Shown: piece after piece, positions 1 through 11,070 of the stretch | How positions within the stretch are numbered: position 1 is the stretch's first letter | Layout of the letters: every line of letters begins with the position of its first letter | Origin: Scleroderma bovista | Taxonomy: Eukaryota; Basidiomycota; Agaricomycetes; Boletales; Sclerodermataceae | Direction: 5' to 3' | Length of the DNA: 28,072 nucleotides | Assembly (NCBI GenBank): GCA_037178675.1 | Contig: JAYMGJ010000637.1 | Span: 1 to 28,072 of the forward strand | The notes under the pieces: model-generated | Told to the model about the DNA's origin: nothing | The model's input: the letters and a program-made list of their open reading frames with translations, nothing else | The model's database searches: none | Translations under genes and position numbers: made by a program

Positions 1-3000
1 TAACATTCTTCATTACTGGTATTTGTGGAGGCCACCTTCCTGCTCGTTATCATATTTTATGTGGCAGAACACTGAGCTTCCGTGCCGATAGCTAGGTGGT
101 TAGAATGCAAGCTCCCCGCAGCCAGGACGAGGTCCGAGTGATAAGGTAAGTAACTCGATTGATGGACAGTTATATTCGATCATTGTGCAATGCCTCTGTA
201 CAGGAGGCAAGGTTCATCCACGTCACCAATATCTGACGTATCAAGTGAAGCTCCATCACCGAAATGAAGATACGTTATCAGGCATGCGTATTTCAATTCC
301 CTTTCTCCGAAGCACTGAACAAAAAGTTCTTGCATGCTTCGTTATATAGAGTGAGATCTAGAATTTTGGCCCTTGATATCCTCCCAATCGCCGTATTTAT
401 TTACCACAGAAAACGGATCTAAGGCCCCTGCTGTCTGGACGGGAAGCATTTCGATCGACACTGCCGAAGTCTGATTTAGCCCAAGTTCCTTGTTAGGAAC
501 TTAGTCAAGGGTCGGATGACTATAATGAACGAATTTCAAATCTGGAAGGCATCCGCTCAACTTTGTGCTTATACTGTTGCTAGGTCGGATCTTACACACA
601 CCCCAGCCGTCGTGTTTTGGAAGTGGTGCACTCATGTCTCTTGCATCGTGTTGTATGTGTGAGAAAGACACGGGCTTTCTGCCGCAGTGTGGCCTTCTTT
701 ATCTCCTAACGTGTGTCGCGTACTAAGCTTCTTTGCTCTGACTTTGGCCTCTATTGTCTGACCTGTACAGTTCTATGGCAAATTTAAGTGCTTTTTTGAT
801 ATCTCTTTCACTCTGGTGCTTGTTTCGCCTGAAGGACATTGCACGGCCAAATCTCAGGCGTTATCCATGGGGCGTCACACATCCCCTCCGACGGCGCATT
901 TTTCCCTTTTTGGTAAACCTTGCGCAACCGAACTGATAATGATAATTCACATTTCAGGTCGTCCACATCAGCCTGACCCCCCCCCCCCCATCTCCTCTAG
1001 GACAAGCTCACAACCGTGAGGCTTCTTCGAGCCGCCAGTGCGTTCAAAAGTAACAACGCTGTGAGGGTTATGATGGCTAATGCCGTCCCTCATAATCTCT
1101 TTCGTACTTACGGTTCAACATTTTGTCCCTATTCATGGACTCGATGGCTTACAAGTTAGAATTGTATAGTTCTTACATAAGCGGGCACGCATATCGCTCG
1201 GGGCTTTGTACTTGACTCTCCGTGGTATCAATGCCAGTCTTTGGCACCTGGCTTCTCTCTCGTCTCCTGGTACTCCCGGTTCGCGCTCTCGTCCGCTACT
1301 CTGCCTGCCGTTCCCGTGACAAACGTCCCCACCTCACCCGAACTTTACCCCCAGTGTAACGTCGACATCATACTGATTCCTCTTTTCTGGGACTCATCAC
1401 CATTAGACAAAACTGTTTATCACACGCAACCGGAGTGCCCCTCCCAGGATGTCCAACAACATAAATAGATGACCCGCAAATATATACTAATACCTTGTCT
1501 ACCCAAATATGTTACTCTCCCAACTACTTACATAATTAAACGCAACCTCTGGCACGCTTTGCTGTGCTGTCCGACCTGCAGGGTCAGACCTGATCACTCA
1601 AGATGCTGACTGACGGTGCCATGAGATCGGGTCAAGTGATTCAGATCTAGAGTCCGGACCTGTGGTGGGTTACTCAAAAGGTTTGTTGAATCTCGATCAA
1701 AGTACGGCCGGTGAGTACTCGTCGCTACGGAAAGAAAACGGTATCATGATGGCAGATTCAGGGTTTCCTTCAGCTTTCTCCGCCGAAAAGAATACAATCG
1801 CCGATGCTGCCACAGTGCCAGTCTGCGTTTCACTTTGAAGCTTGGAGTCCGTCCAGCTGCGCCGGTGTTTCACACGTTGTCATTTCCATGACTTCCACGC
1901 TTCAATGTATTCTGTCAAACTCAGGGCCGAACTCGTGATCGTCGAGTCCGTTTCTCGGGACAATCGCTGAGCTGGTTGGTGGTACTAGTAAATCCCACTA
2001 GATCACCCGCAGTACATATTGGCCTACACCCCGAATTCCGCATCACACGATCACGAGTTCTCTGCGGATCGATACAACGCATTGTAAGTGTTCAATATAT
2101 GCCTTGTCAAAACCCTGTGCGGTACACACTGGGCACACGGTAATTCGATTGGCGGGTAGAACTGACCTTGAGAGGTTCGAAACCCATTAGGTTTGGCACT
2201 AATATTGAGTTCCGGCCGTGAAACACTGAAGCTTCACTACCAAAGATCCACGCGAAATACACACCAGTAATAGTTGCAAGTCAGTCACGCTATAAAGTCC
2301 ATTTGGCATGTTGTTATTGTTCTGTTCTTCGAGAACTAGAAGGCGTCACTGATAATCAGGTTACAGGCCACCAATTCAAGATCAGACGAACGCAGCCAAC
2401 GGTTAATTTACCGCCGCATGACAAAGTCTTCCTGTATTGCATTCCCGCTGGACCCACATCTCGCACAGTCCTCAGCTTCCAGCACGCTAGTTAGCAGTGC
2501 ACGAAGTTTTTCCCGGAGATTTACCTCTTCGGTGAGTGAGTTGCCTTGAAGGATGATGTTATCCTGTGAGTCGAGGGGCGATGGTTCTCAGCAAGTTAAC
2601 TGACACGAGATCCTTGGTTTAGTAGCATTCGCCACATCAAGGCACGTACGTACTGAATTCCCCAAGGCAGTGAATTCCGAGAACAGTACATAGTGGCACC
2701 TGTGGCGCATCACAGTTAGGTCCTGGAAGAACAGAGCAGGCCAGCGTGTCAAGCGTTTTCTCCGCACACTTCTCCGAATGACGTCGCCCCACCCGGATAT
2801 GACCCGTGGGTATGCGAACTGACGTTTATATTCAAATGAATACCTTTGTTTTCGAGAAAGCCAATGGGGCGGTTACAAGCTGCCAGGTTCTTAATCTTTA
2901 ACCCTTATCGCTTCCATCAGTCTTTCGCCCCTAGATCTCGCCCTACCTGTAAGGCAAATAATTCGGACCTTCTGGATTTGTCTAAGTCCCGATTCCACCA

Positions 3001-3120
3001 ACCCCGCCACGGTTCGTCAATGTGTTGGAAGCGTTCATAGGGCACCCTACAAAAGCAGAGCTGTGTCCTGGTATCGAAGATAAATAACCCGTTAAGATTC
3101 CTGTTTTCCTTCTCTCCGTA
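1..3120. other. Unit A upstream region, no supported gene
   Basis: This 3.1 kb region is homologous to 11,071-14,137. Short open frames are present, but none keeps its frame in the other copy over any length. Local features are a run of 13 C at 977-989, AT-rich stretches, and isolated splice-like sites such as the GTAAGT near 146. One stretch around 2,360-2,460 keeps a common frame with 13,408-13,505 through a 15-base indel and could be a relic exon, but I cannot extend it. The pyrimidine-rich stretch just before 3,121 is likely the promoter or leader of the small zinc-finger gene. Confidence 0.5.
977..989. repeat. Homopolymer run of 13 C
   Basis: Thirteen consecutive C on the plus strand. 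This is a simple-sequence tract, absent at the corresponding place in unit B, and lies in the part of unit A that has extra DNA relative to B. It is also a place where read or assembly length errors are likely. Confidence 0.9.
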
Positions 3121-3897
3121 ATGGACCAATTACCCACCTCGCACTGGGTAGTCGGAAATGACGGGGTTGCCTACTACATCGGGTGCGATATATTGCTCGT
3201 GTGTTTATTTCCTTCTCATCCTTCCAGCAGTGCCCCCCAGTCGGAAAGCAGCGATGGGAATGGGTACGCCCTATGAGCAGAAAGATTGGAATAACTCTCA
3301 TTTTTACACAGGCACGATCACGCGGCTTACTTGGCGAACAACTATTTATATTTGGGCGGCATAAGTACAGTAGGTTCTCTTATCACGAAGCGTTGGATTT
3401 TGCCTATGTCCGCTACACAGGACCTTCTGGTCGAGCAGGAGAACTATCACCAGGAAGAGCAAGCTGTTATTACCCAGGGTATTCCAGCAAACCTTCCTCC
3501 TCCGTCAGATGCCCAGGAGTATCAACATCAGTCTCCGCACCAGCCCCCAGATATCAATGCTAGTCATTCCCCTCCAGAAGAAGGCAGCTTCGAATGTCGT
3601 TGGCTCCAACAAGACGGAAAAAGTCCATGTGGACAAAGCTTTCCAGATAGAACGGGGGTTGTAAAGCACCTGAACCACGTTCATGGGGTCAACGGTACCG
3701 CAAAACGCAATATTACTTGCCGATGGCTCCCACGCAACACGTCGTGCGTATGTAGCCACCAAATTAGAAGAAGCAGCGTTTCGCGCCATGTCAATATTCA
3801 TTTGGGGCAAACCTTTCCATGTTCCTATCTGGGTTGCAGGAAATCTTATTCCCGACGGGACTCGCTCAAGAAACACATGAAGACACATAGCTCCTAG
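3121..3897 (+). CDS. Small three-finger C2H2 zinc-finger protein, unit A
   Basis: Proposed exons are 3121-3182, 3231-3263, 3312-3369 and 3421-3897, with introns of 48, 48 and 51 bp (GT...AG). They join in frame into 209 residues. Exons 1-3 give a 51-residue N-terminus, followed by a Gln/Pro-rich linker. Three fingers then fill the C-terminal half: C110-x10-C-x12-H-x4-H139, C151-x10-C-x11-H-x3-H178, and a classical C185-x4-C-x12-H-x3-H207 that ends two residues before the stop. Finger 2 has two adjacent candidate cysteines (a CVC). The start ATG is shared with the copy at 14138 and follows a pyrimidine-rich leader. The likely role is a nuclear DNA-binding regulator, inferred from the fingers only; target and pathway are unknown. 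By eye the finger region is about 70% identical to its unit B paralogue, and all three intron positions and phases agree. Confidence 0.85.
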
Positions 3898-4005
3898 TCT
3901 AGGTTGCTATACGATACGTCCTCCCATAGATTTGTTAGATGATTTAATTTTGTCCGCCTTCCAATAGCTACTCACCATCTACTCCAGTGTGATTAGAAAC
4001 TTTAG

Positions 4006-4020
4006 TCGCGTCGAACGCGA
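4006..4020. other. Perfect 6-bp hairpin behind the small zinc-finger gene, unit A
   Basis: TCGCGT, then CGA, then ACGCGA: a perfect 6-bp stem with a 3-base loop, about 110 bp past the stop of the small zinc-finger gene. The same structure sits at 15047-15061 in unit B, with one base pair changed on both arms. It could be an RNA hairpin in the 3' region or a palindromic protein-binding site. Confidence 0.6.
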
Positions 4021-4911
4021 TTGCCAGTGTTCCCTTCCACCACCGATCTGTACTTAGTTGCGTTTATATAGAAGGTCCCTGGTTCCAGCCAGCTTGTTCT
4101 TTGCGGTCCAAGAAAGGCGGGGGGGCTAATATAATGGAATGACTGTACCATTACTAGTTAGAAAATCAGCCTCACTCTGAATTAGCGAAGAGAAAAGGTT
4201 GCATTGAAGACAATACGAACAAGTACGGAATAGCTCAGACGGGGGAAATCTTGGAATACGAATCGCACCTGCGGACTTCCAACGCGCTATCGCTCTAGCA
4301 CAGGAAGTGGGGAAGGGGGACCTAACGCCTCATAGGGCCATATCTAGGTTTTTATGACATGGCAGCGAAGCTGCAGTACGGTACCACTCGTACTGTGCAT
4401 ATGGAGCGAGCGGAAATGCCAGCGTCATGCTAAGCAAGGTGGAAGGGAAAGAAATGAGAAGTTACCCCACGTCGGGAAAGGTCGACACCTCACAGTGACA
4501 TTGATCATTTTAAAGTCGATTCTATGCTGACGCTCCTTACAGAATCTAGCCAGGTCCGACCAAGTGACACCAATAGTGTCCCACTGGTCGCAATAAGGAA
4601 AACAAGTAAAGCTGTCCTTTTGTTTCCCTGTACCTGCTCTAGGTCCACCGTCAGAAGTTACGTGGCGCAATGGCTGTTAAACGGTCTCTTGCACCTGACG
4701 GAGCCCTCTCATTGGTCCACAAGCGTTAAAGCGAGTTTTACAGCACGCCATTCCATGCCCATACCTGCTGGTAATTTTGCAGATAAGATTCCGATTGGCA
4801 CCACAGGGCGGACCTTGGCTTGCAAGAGTTGGTCACCAAAAATACAGGGCTCGACAGGAAATCTGATGGAGAGTATTCTCATTGGGAAATGAAGTGGGAA
4901 GAAGGCGGTTT

Positions 4912-5228
4912 TGTGACGAGAAACCTTGCACTATGTGTGGCCAGACTATTCATATCATGGCCAACCGGAACTTGTGTCGTCCAGTGTGCACAACGCCAAT
5001 CCACTCAATTCCCAGCTGTGAGTTCCAAACTGGATCGATCATCACATCCGATATCACGGTCCGCACTAACCTGCTGCCTTTTTTGACCAGCCCGATGCTA
5101 TCCACCGGATGTGGAGTTTAGTGGCTGCGGATAGTTGGCTCACTTACGTCCATCACATTCGTGATGGTCGCCACCTGTACGACACAGACCTTCTGGGCAT
5201 TTCCAAGCTGTCATCGATAGCGCTGTAA
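4912..5228 (+). pseudogene. Possible Cys-rich gene or relic, unit A
   Basis: Two segments look coding by comparison with 15850-16116. The first, beginning at 4912, reads C-x4-C-x2-C-x4-H, a zinc-knuckle-like spacing, and approaches a GTGAGT donor at about 5,031. The second, 5148-5228, encodes 26 codons and a TAA stop. Of seven differences from unit B there, six are third-position and silent and one changes Lys to Met. An acceptor-like TTTAG lies at about 5,121, but the distance from it to the conserved codons differs by 14 bases from unit B, so the A copy may be frameshifted. I do not recognise the family. A minus-strand reading of the last segment also keeps most codons silent and cannot be excluded. 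Confidence 0.35.
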
Positions 5229-7053
5229 GAAGATATACTAAGTTATGCTGTGCTGATCTCACTATTAGAACGGGACACCATCTCTTGAGGGCCAGCCATG
5301 ATTCCTATCGACTTTGAACCCAGCGCGCTGTTCTTTCTTGAGTTGGTGCTTTTGTCGTTACTCATACATATATCATCCTCCTGAGAGGCAGTGTCCACAA
5401 GTACCTTCCGGTCACGTGCGTGTTTGTCGTGAGTCAAGAAGTTCGGCAAAGGTTTCTTGTACTGATCCAGGCCTGCTCCGCATCTAGTGGCCTACAAGAA
5501 GATTGCCATCCGCTACATGGTCGAGATTGGAGGCCCCATCCCTGTTGGCACGTACCTTTGCTCATACTTTTCCACCCTGCTCGGGTTCCTATAGGACTTT
5601 TTCCAACTCGGCATGCTTTTGCTCTGGAGTCTAGAATGATCTAGGGATGGAATTTCAAGAGGTGTGTCCTTATAGCACATACAATCATGCCCTTTTACTT
5701 ACCTGCTATAAACGTAGTATTACCACCATGTCTATTACTAGATATTTTTTATTAATTTCAATCTTTGCTCAAGTTCTCCCAAAAGGAACTAGCAGGATTG
5801 TCTAGCGAGAACGTGATCCTCAGGTTCTAATGTCTGTATTCCCTTTGGGGGTCAGTGTGAGCGGGCATCTACTCATAAATCATGAATCTAACCGGGAGCG
5901 CTCTTATTGTATGTGTATTTGAATGGCGAGTGGTGCGTGCAGCAGTCTGCTTGCAGTCCCGAGTGTTCCCTGAAGCAGACATCAGTAGATCGTACTGCAG
6001 CCGATCATTTCTCAGAGTAGAATTGCTGTCTACTAAAAGCATTCGCAACCCAGCATTCTGGCTTGCAAATTTGATAATTCATCATACCTCCTGATGAGGG
6101 CTGCATAGAAAAGTGGATATTCTCCGCAGCGTCGAAACAAACAGTTTAACGCATTGGAGATAGCATAGTTCTATTGGGTGATAGAGGCGGCAGAATGGAT
6201 ATGACCATTGGGAGGGGGGGACCCCCGCAAGACCTGACCAGCTTTGTCTGTTCGCATCTGCTCGGTTGCGAATCCAGTGTCGCGGTAAACGGAAGATTGG
6301 TGGAATGATGTGTTATCAATTTGTGCACAGAGGTGAGCGCGGTCAAGGGTGTAAAACTGGAGCTGATCTTAATATCCAGAATCTGAAGATTTGGTTTGTT
6401 TCTTTTCGCCACTTATCCCAAACTGCAAGGTAACAACTCAAATCTCGTATGATGTGTAAAGATGTTCCGAATCCGTTGTGAAATCATCGTATTCCCGAAA
6501 TGAAATCCGGGATATTCAACGCACGCGCTGCAGTTGAGATCCCTTTTCGCTATATTCACGCATTCAGCAGACTGGCTGAGAGTGATGGATTCGTGCTAGA
6601 GGGTGGGTGCAAATTGGTCTGTGGCTAGCCATCGAATCACTCAATGTATCAAGTTCACCTGATCTGAACATTCCCATGACATTTGTCCGCGATTGAACTA
6701 ACTATTTCAGGATTGTTTCTATGTCCTTTTCGTATTATCGCGTATGCCTGCCATTGGCTTGCTTGGCGGTCAGATCACCCATCAGTCGGCGGGCTCCTCC
6801 CTTTCTGGATTCCGAAAGTTCTGTTATAGAAAATCGCATGGAAGCAACCTGTGCAAAGGTTATTTTTTTCTCAGTAGAATTTTGGAGGCTTGCCGTGTTA
6901 ACCGCACTGCCATCGGGCATCTGGTAGTTTAAAGGCAGTCGTCTGTGAAGAGCGTTCCGAGTGTCCTTAAAGGATGCGCAAAGAAGCCCCGCTGTGCAAC
7001 GATCTTTCCATCCTCTACTTTCACCAAGATCACCCGCCACGCTGTTAAGAACT

Positions 7054-9348
7054 ATGATAACCACTAAATCTTATCCGGTATCCAACGCACGTCCAGCTCC
7101 CACATACCCAACATGCTTGCGTTCCGTAGGGCTAGGTCGCTCCAGGAACGACCACCACTATACCGGTCGAAACAAGTGCGTAGTACAGCTGAAGTTCCAT
7201 CTGACGCGTGTAACAGTACTCACCCATATACGCAGCAATACGTTTTCGTTGAATCATCAAAAGAGTGATACTCAGGAGGCGTCCAACAAGCACGCAAGCA
7301 ATGACTTGAAAAAGGACTCACAAACGTAAGTATCCTCACATGACGTTTCTCTATTGTATCCACACAGTTTCAGGGACCACTATTCTATCTATTCCTTCAA
7401 GGTCAGCTCATCCACCATGTCTGCAGACAATTCTGACACCCTCCCCACTGTTACCTGTATCAGTACCCACAACAAGTTGTGGAACAGGATGTTCGGGCTG
7501 ATCCACGTCCGGAACTTGATGTTTCCCTCACATCAGTACGCCTCCCGAGCAATCAAGCATCAGAAGGGGGGGATCACCATGTAGGAGTCTATCTTATGGA
7601 AACCGATCCACTTAATTTTGTTGTGTTTCAGGATATTGGCACGCGTCCTGTGACGGGTGGTTATGCGCTGGGGCCTGGAAGCTTTAACGACAGCTTCAAC
7701 GTAAGCAAATACTACTTGCTATGGTCGAATTTCATCTTACTTTTACTGCTCTTCCGTGCTCTGGATTCCGCGGTTCCATCATTTTAGTGCGATGTGCAAG
7801 ATCATAGCTACATTGATGCAAATAGTTGGGCCCTTCAGTCACATTACGTACTAGAACCGCGCTATCAGCATGAAAGGTATGGCGGGGTACGAACTGTGGG
7901 TCACTTTTTTTTCTCGATAATGGCGCGGGTCTAACGTAGTCCAAGAGCTCTTTATCAGCTGATTCGACTGGTTTTGTGCCGCTCAGCGGATTTCCTTCCC
8001 TGAGACACCGAGGTCAGGACAATGGAACCGCGAACATTGAGCATGAAGAATATGATCCACGGTTGCATGCAGAATACGGCTTCGTAGACCTTCCGGGAAG
8101 TACTGTTGACTCGCAAAATCCCCAGGATGATGCATTGGGCTGGCAGAATTCAATGGCCATGTCGTATGAATCGGTGGGTGAATGGAGCCCGCCATCACAG
8201 GTCAGGTCGACTGGCGAACCAGCCTTGCCTCTTGACCAAACTGGCAGTAAGCCACAGATGCCACACCACCGTATCCCCCGTAATTTCGATCTACTCTTCC
8301 AAGAAAACAGTGGTACGACTTCCAATGTGAGTGTCAGTGCGCTATTCCGTACAGTAACTTACGAAATCGGTAGGCTTCTGCTCCACTGCATTTCCTCGGT
8401 TCCTCAGTTGCACCCCAATCAGAGTCGAACCGCGGTATCCCTATCCAGCAGCTCAATCGCCATCACACTGCCGTGCCCATCACTAAACTTGCCCAGGAAG
8501 TGTATCCGAGCATTCTGTCAAACGTTCCTGTGGATCCCATCGGCTATCATCCTGTAGATGGACGCCAAAATCAAGGCAATGTAAATTCCTGTGTCAAGTC
8601 TGATGGTAGCTTTCTCAACCCCTTGTCAGATCCCAATACTCGGATATACTGGCTCCCGTAATTTGATTAGACGCTGTGAAGAACAGGGTTCCGTGCTGAC
8701 CCAGCGGATTGGAGACCATGACAGGGCGTGGCCCGTATATGATCAGTCCTTAACATTCAGTGCGCCAACAGAATTTACGAACCATTCCATGGCCTTATTC
8801 GCCCAGCGGCAGGAGAAGTTGGCGGTGAGTGAGCTCTACTCTCTGCCCACTTTGCCTCATGTGTTTGCATACAGCCCTCCGTCCCCGTTGCTTTATCTAA
8901 TGTCATAGAGGAGATATTAGGCGAGCCCCTTACTTTTTGCATGGCATCCAATTCTTCGCCTGTTCAGAACAACAACCACCTCTTGCGTTCTCCACAGGGA
9001 CACCTTTGGATTGAGTGTCCATGGAGAGATGAAATCGGAATTGTCTGCGGGGAGCGGGTCTCTAGTGAACAGTGTGCGACACATTTGGCCAGTCGTCACG
9101 GCATCAAAGCCATGTCCTCCAAACGGAAGGTCAAATGTCAAGCTTGCCATCCTCACAACGTGGTCAAACGGGAAAGTATTCTCAGACATTTTTTGGAGGT
9201 GCACTTTGGGATCAAGCGCAAGACTTTGACGGGAAAGGGGAAGAAGAACAGAAAACGTTTAGCGCCTTCGTCCCAGCCTGGTGCATCGATGATGGGAAAA
9301 GACAGTCGGGGGCTAAAAATACTGTGGCAACCCCTGCCAGTGCCTTAG
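7054..9348 (+). CDS. Large C2H2-like zinc-finger protein, unit A
   Basis: Eight proposed exons: 7054-7325, 7374-7401, 7464-7700, 7788-7876, 7987-8326, 8374-8580, 8630-8824 and 8875-9348. They join in frame into 613 residues. Introns are 47-110 bp with GT...AG ends. The N-terminal exon holds a degenerate half-finger (…TGRNK…LKFHLTRV). The middle 400 residues are acidic, Gln/Ser/Pro-rich and without recognised domains, as in many activation regions. The C-terminus has two fingers, C504-x9-C-x11-H-x4-H531 and C544-x2-C-x13-H-x4-H566, then a basic Lys/Arg tail that looks like a nuclear localisation signal. The likely role is a DNA-binding regulator (inference). Intron 4 contains an in-frame stop, so it must be removed here. 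An AATAAA signal follows the stop at 9365. Intron order is the same as in the unit B copy. Confidence 0.83.
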
Positions 9349-9364
9349 AAAACGTTACATACCG

Positions 9365-9370
9365 AATAAA
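9365..9370 (+). terminator. Polyadenylation signal, large zinc-finger gene, unit A
   Basis: AATAAA begins 17 bases after the stop codon. The hexamer is also present behind the paralogue (20300-20305) within an otherwise diverged 3' region, which supports it as the cleavage/polyadenylation signal. Confidence 0.6.
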
Positions 9371-9460
9371 TTCTCGTCTTACACCGCCCCTAGGGCGTCC
9401 CAAATCATGGGCATTACTGAATGCAACTCCACGGTGTCCGCCACGTCCGCCACCAATTTT

Positions 9461-9480
9461 GGGGGAAGGGTGGGGGTGGG
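9461..9480 (+). other. Potential G-quadruplex at the end of unit A
   Basis: The plus strand has four G runs of 5, 3, 5 and 3 separated by loops of 2, 1 and 1 bases, which satisfies the standard quadruplex pattern. It lies about 110 bp past the large zinc-finger gene, near where homology to unit B fades. Unit B has a related but weaker G-rich tract at 20384-20397. Confidence 0.6.
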
Positions 9481-9575
9481 CAGTAAGAACAGGAAGGATA
9501 CTGCGTGAATTGAATGCACTACTGTGTGATTACACGGCACATGTGCGGAGGTAGCAAATGAAACAAAGAAGCGCT

Positions 9576-10083
9576 GGGGAGCAAAAGGAGAGAGAGAGAG
9601 AATTCCAAATTTATATCCCGCTGCAAGCAAACAAAAAGTGCTAAGACGCGGTGCCACAGGGCCGTAGGAGAGTAACGTATTTAGAGAGAAAAGGTACTAT
9701 ATAACGAGTATTTGTAGGTCATCTAGGTATGAGGGTCTTATGGAGTAACCACAGTGGAAACATGATGCGTGCAATAAACAGAATAGTCCGATGCTGATGA
9801 TGATGCGAAAATTCACGATCTGGAAAAAAGGGGGGTCAGTACGACGTCGCGGTTGTGCGGGAAATACTTTGGGTGGGTAGGGGTCATGTGAGGTGTCCGT
9901 TGGGGACATTTTGCGTGTGGTAAGGACGGCGGGAGTGACCTGGGTAGAAGGGAGGTCAGAGTAGTGTCATGGTTGTACTGGAGGTACTTCGGGTGGGGTG
10001 GGGGCGCGATGTTTTTTGAATGCGTTGGTGGCGCGGAGTAATTTTACCAATGCCTCTATGCCTTCGGGGAGCAAAAGGAGAGA
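9576..10083 (+). repeat. 18-base direct repeat 490 bp apart
   Basis: The 18-mer GGGGAGCAAAAGGAGAGA occurs exactly at 9576-9593 and again at 10066-10083. It may be a chance purine-rich match, or the footprint of an insertion or a local duplication of the intervening 0.5 kb of G-rich DNA. Confidence 0.6.
9834..10012 (+). repeat. Diverged direct repeat, period about 120 bp
   Basis: About 58 bp starting GGTCAG at 9834 recurs at 9954 with roughly two thirds of bases matching by eye. Shared landmarks are GGTTGT, a TACTT…GGGTGGG core and a G-rich tail. This is a local tandem-type duplication within the spacer, with no coding sense seen. Confidence 0.5.
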
Positions 10084-11070
10084 ATCGATGGATAATGTCG
10101 GGTTTGCAGTGTAGGTGGGAAGGAGCGTGCCAAACTCTGCTGCCGTCTGTCATTTCTCGGCTGGATCTTGCCACCACACGCTTCCGGCACCCTCTCTACC
10201 AAACATTCCTACATACCTAACACTTGAAGAAATGAGCCCATGGCAAGCATTCAACGGAAGACAATGCTTAGTTTGGTATCCAGATTCCAGAGAACCGCTT
10301 GGCACTACCCTCTGCCCAAATATAGTTAGACTCTGTTAGACTGCTTTAGACGCCTCATTGTGTCCAGACTCCAGAACATGGCACTCACCCCGTGCAGCTT
10401 TCTTGGCTACTACTAGTCAATGTTCCCGTCGATGAGCTGGGTGATGCTGCTCATCCATTTCCGATGTTTGTCATGGACAGTCGATGACGTCGGGAGTGTC
10501 GTCTGGGAGCGCGTGTCGTGATCAATACCTTTGGACCGTTGCTGCTGGAGCACGCTCGTCGTGCAAGCCTGAGTTCTCCACAGGCGTCATTCTGCGGTTG
10601 TGGGGGATTACATTCAGGCAAGTGGCGTTTGCCATCCCATGTCTTCCGCCCGCTAATACAGCACTATCGCAACATATGTCGCGAACAAAATGCTCAACTC
10701 ATTTGCGGGCCCAATAACCACATTTGCGTGAAAGCCTAATGGTTCACGATTCTGTGGAGATGCTCTCCGATTGGCCATATGAATGCAGCCTAGTGGTAAC
10801 CTTAGTGCTCAGTCCAGGTAACATTACCATCAAATGGAATGTGATAAATGATATTCAAGTGGGCGCTTCCCAGGACGAGGTACTCTCGGCCCAATTTAGG
10901 CACCTTTACGAAGCGCGTTTTCTGTCCTTTCGGACGCAATCATAGAGCCCGAGCTTGCGGCGCGAAAGCATTTCCGACGACTGTGCACGTTGGAGTATTG
11001 CTACAGCACCAGTGCATCCAAATACGAGCAGTTTCTGGCCCTCCCCAGCATGTTCCACACTTTCGGATTT

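Larger units (their letters stand above)
3898..7053. other. Unit A middle region between the two zinc-finger genes
   Basis: Homologous to 14,923-18,046 in unit B. Apart from the hairpin at 4,006 and the candidate coding segment at 4,912-5,228, I see no frame preserved between the copies. The many single-base indels suggest noncoding or decayed DNA. A donor-like CAGAG/GTGAGC site at about 6,334 is shared with unit B (GTGAGT at about 17,208), but no joined frame could be built around it. The pyrimidine-rich stretch just before 7,054 is the likely leader of the large zinc-finger gene. Confidence 0.5.
1..9485 (+). repeat. Tandem duplication unit A (left part cut by window edge)
   Basis: Unit A is collinear with unit B further right. 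Anchor pairs seen by eye: 31 with 11,100; 300-420 with 11,618-11,740; 1,682 with about 12,753; 2,160 with about 13,230; the small zinc-finger gene 3,121 with 14,138; 5,148 with 16,036; the large zinc-finger gene 7,054 with 18,047; the AATAAA at 9,365 with 20,300. Homology is already present at base 1, so the real left boundary is outside the window. It fades at about 9,485, just after a G-rich run. Compared with B, unit A lacks about 250 bp near position 230 and has roughly 0.7 kb extra between about 620 and 1,650. Confidence 0.9.
9486..11070. other. Spacer between the duplication units
   Basis: Unique relative to unit B in this window. It is G-rich on the plus strand up to about 10,020. It contains an 18-base direct repeat and a diverged 120-bp-period repeat, both listed separately, plus a GA tract near 9,587-9,601. 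From 10,484 to 10,945 there are overlapping open frames of 70-77 codons (for example 10,740-10,945). I recognise no domain in them, and no second copy is available in the window to test them. They may belong to DNA that also preceded unit A outside the window. Confidence 0.5.

Noticed and set aside
84..145. tRNA-like box A and box B in both units (84-145 and 11153-11213)
   Set aside because: The TAGCTGAGTGG stretch in unit B fits an A box and a GGTCCGAG follows about 40 bases later, but the D and T arms do not pair and no acceptor stem is present. At best a tRNA-derived relic.
2173..2190. T-arm-like GGTTCGAAACCC
   Set aside because: No A box at the right distance, no cloverleaf, and the first arm is broken in unit B (AGATTCGAAACCC).
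3505..3888. 127-codon minus-strand frame opposite the small zinc-finger gene
   Set aside because: A shadow of exon 4 of that gene. The plus-strand frame has conserved fingers and splice sites.
5882..6094. 70-codon plus-strand frame in unit A
   Set aside because: The matching part of unit B (around 16,731) has indels that destroy the frame; conservation is nucleotide-level only.
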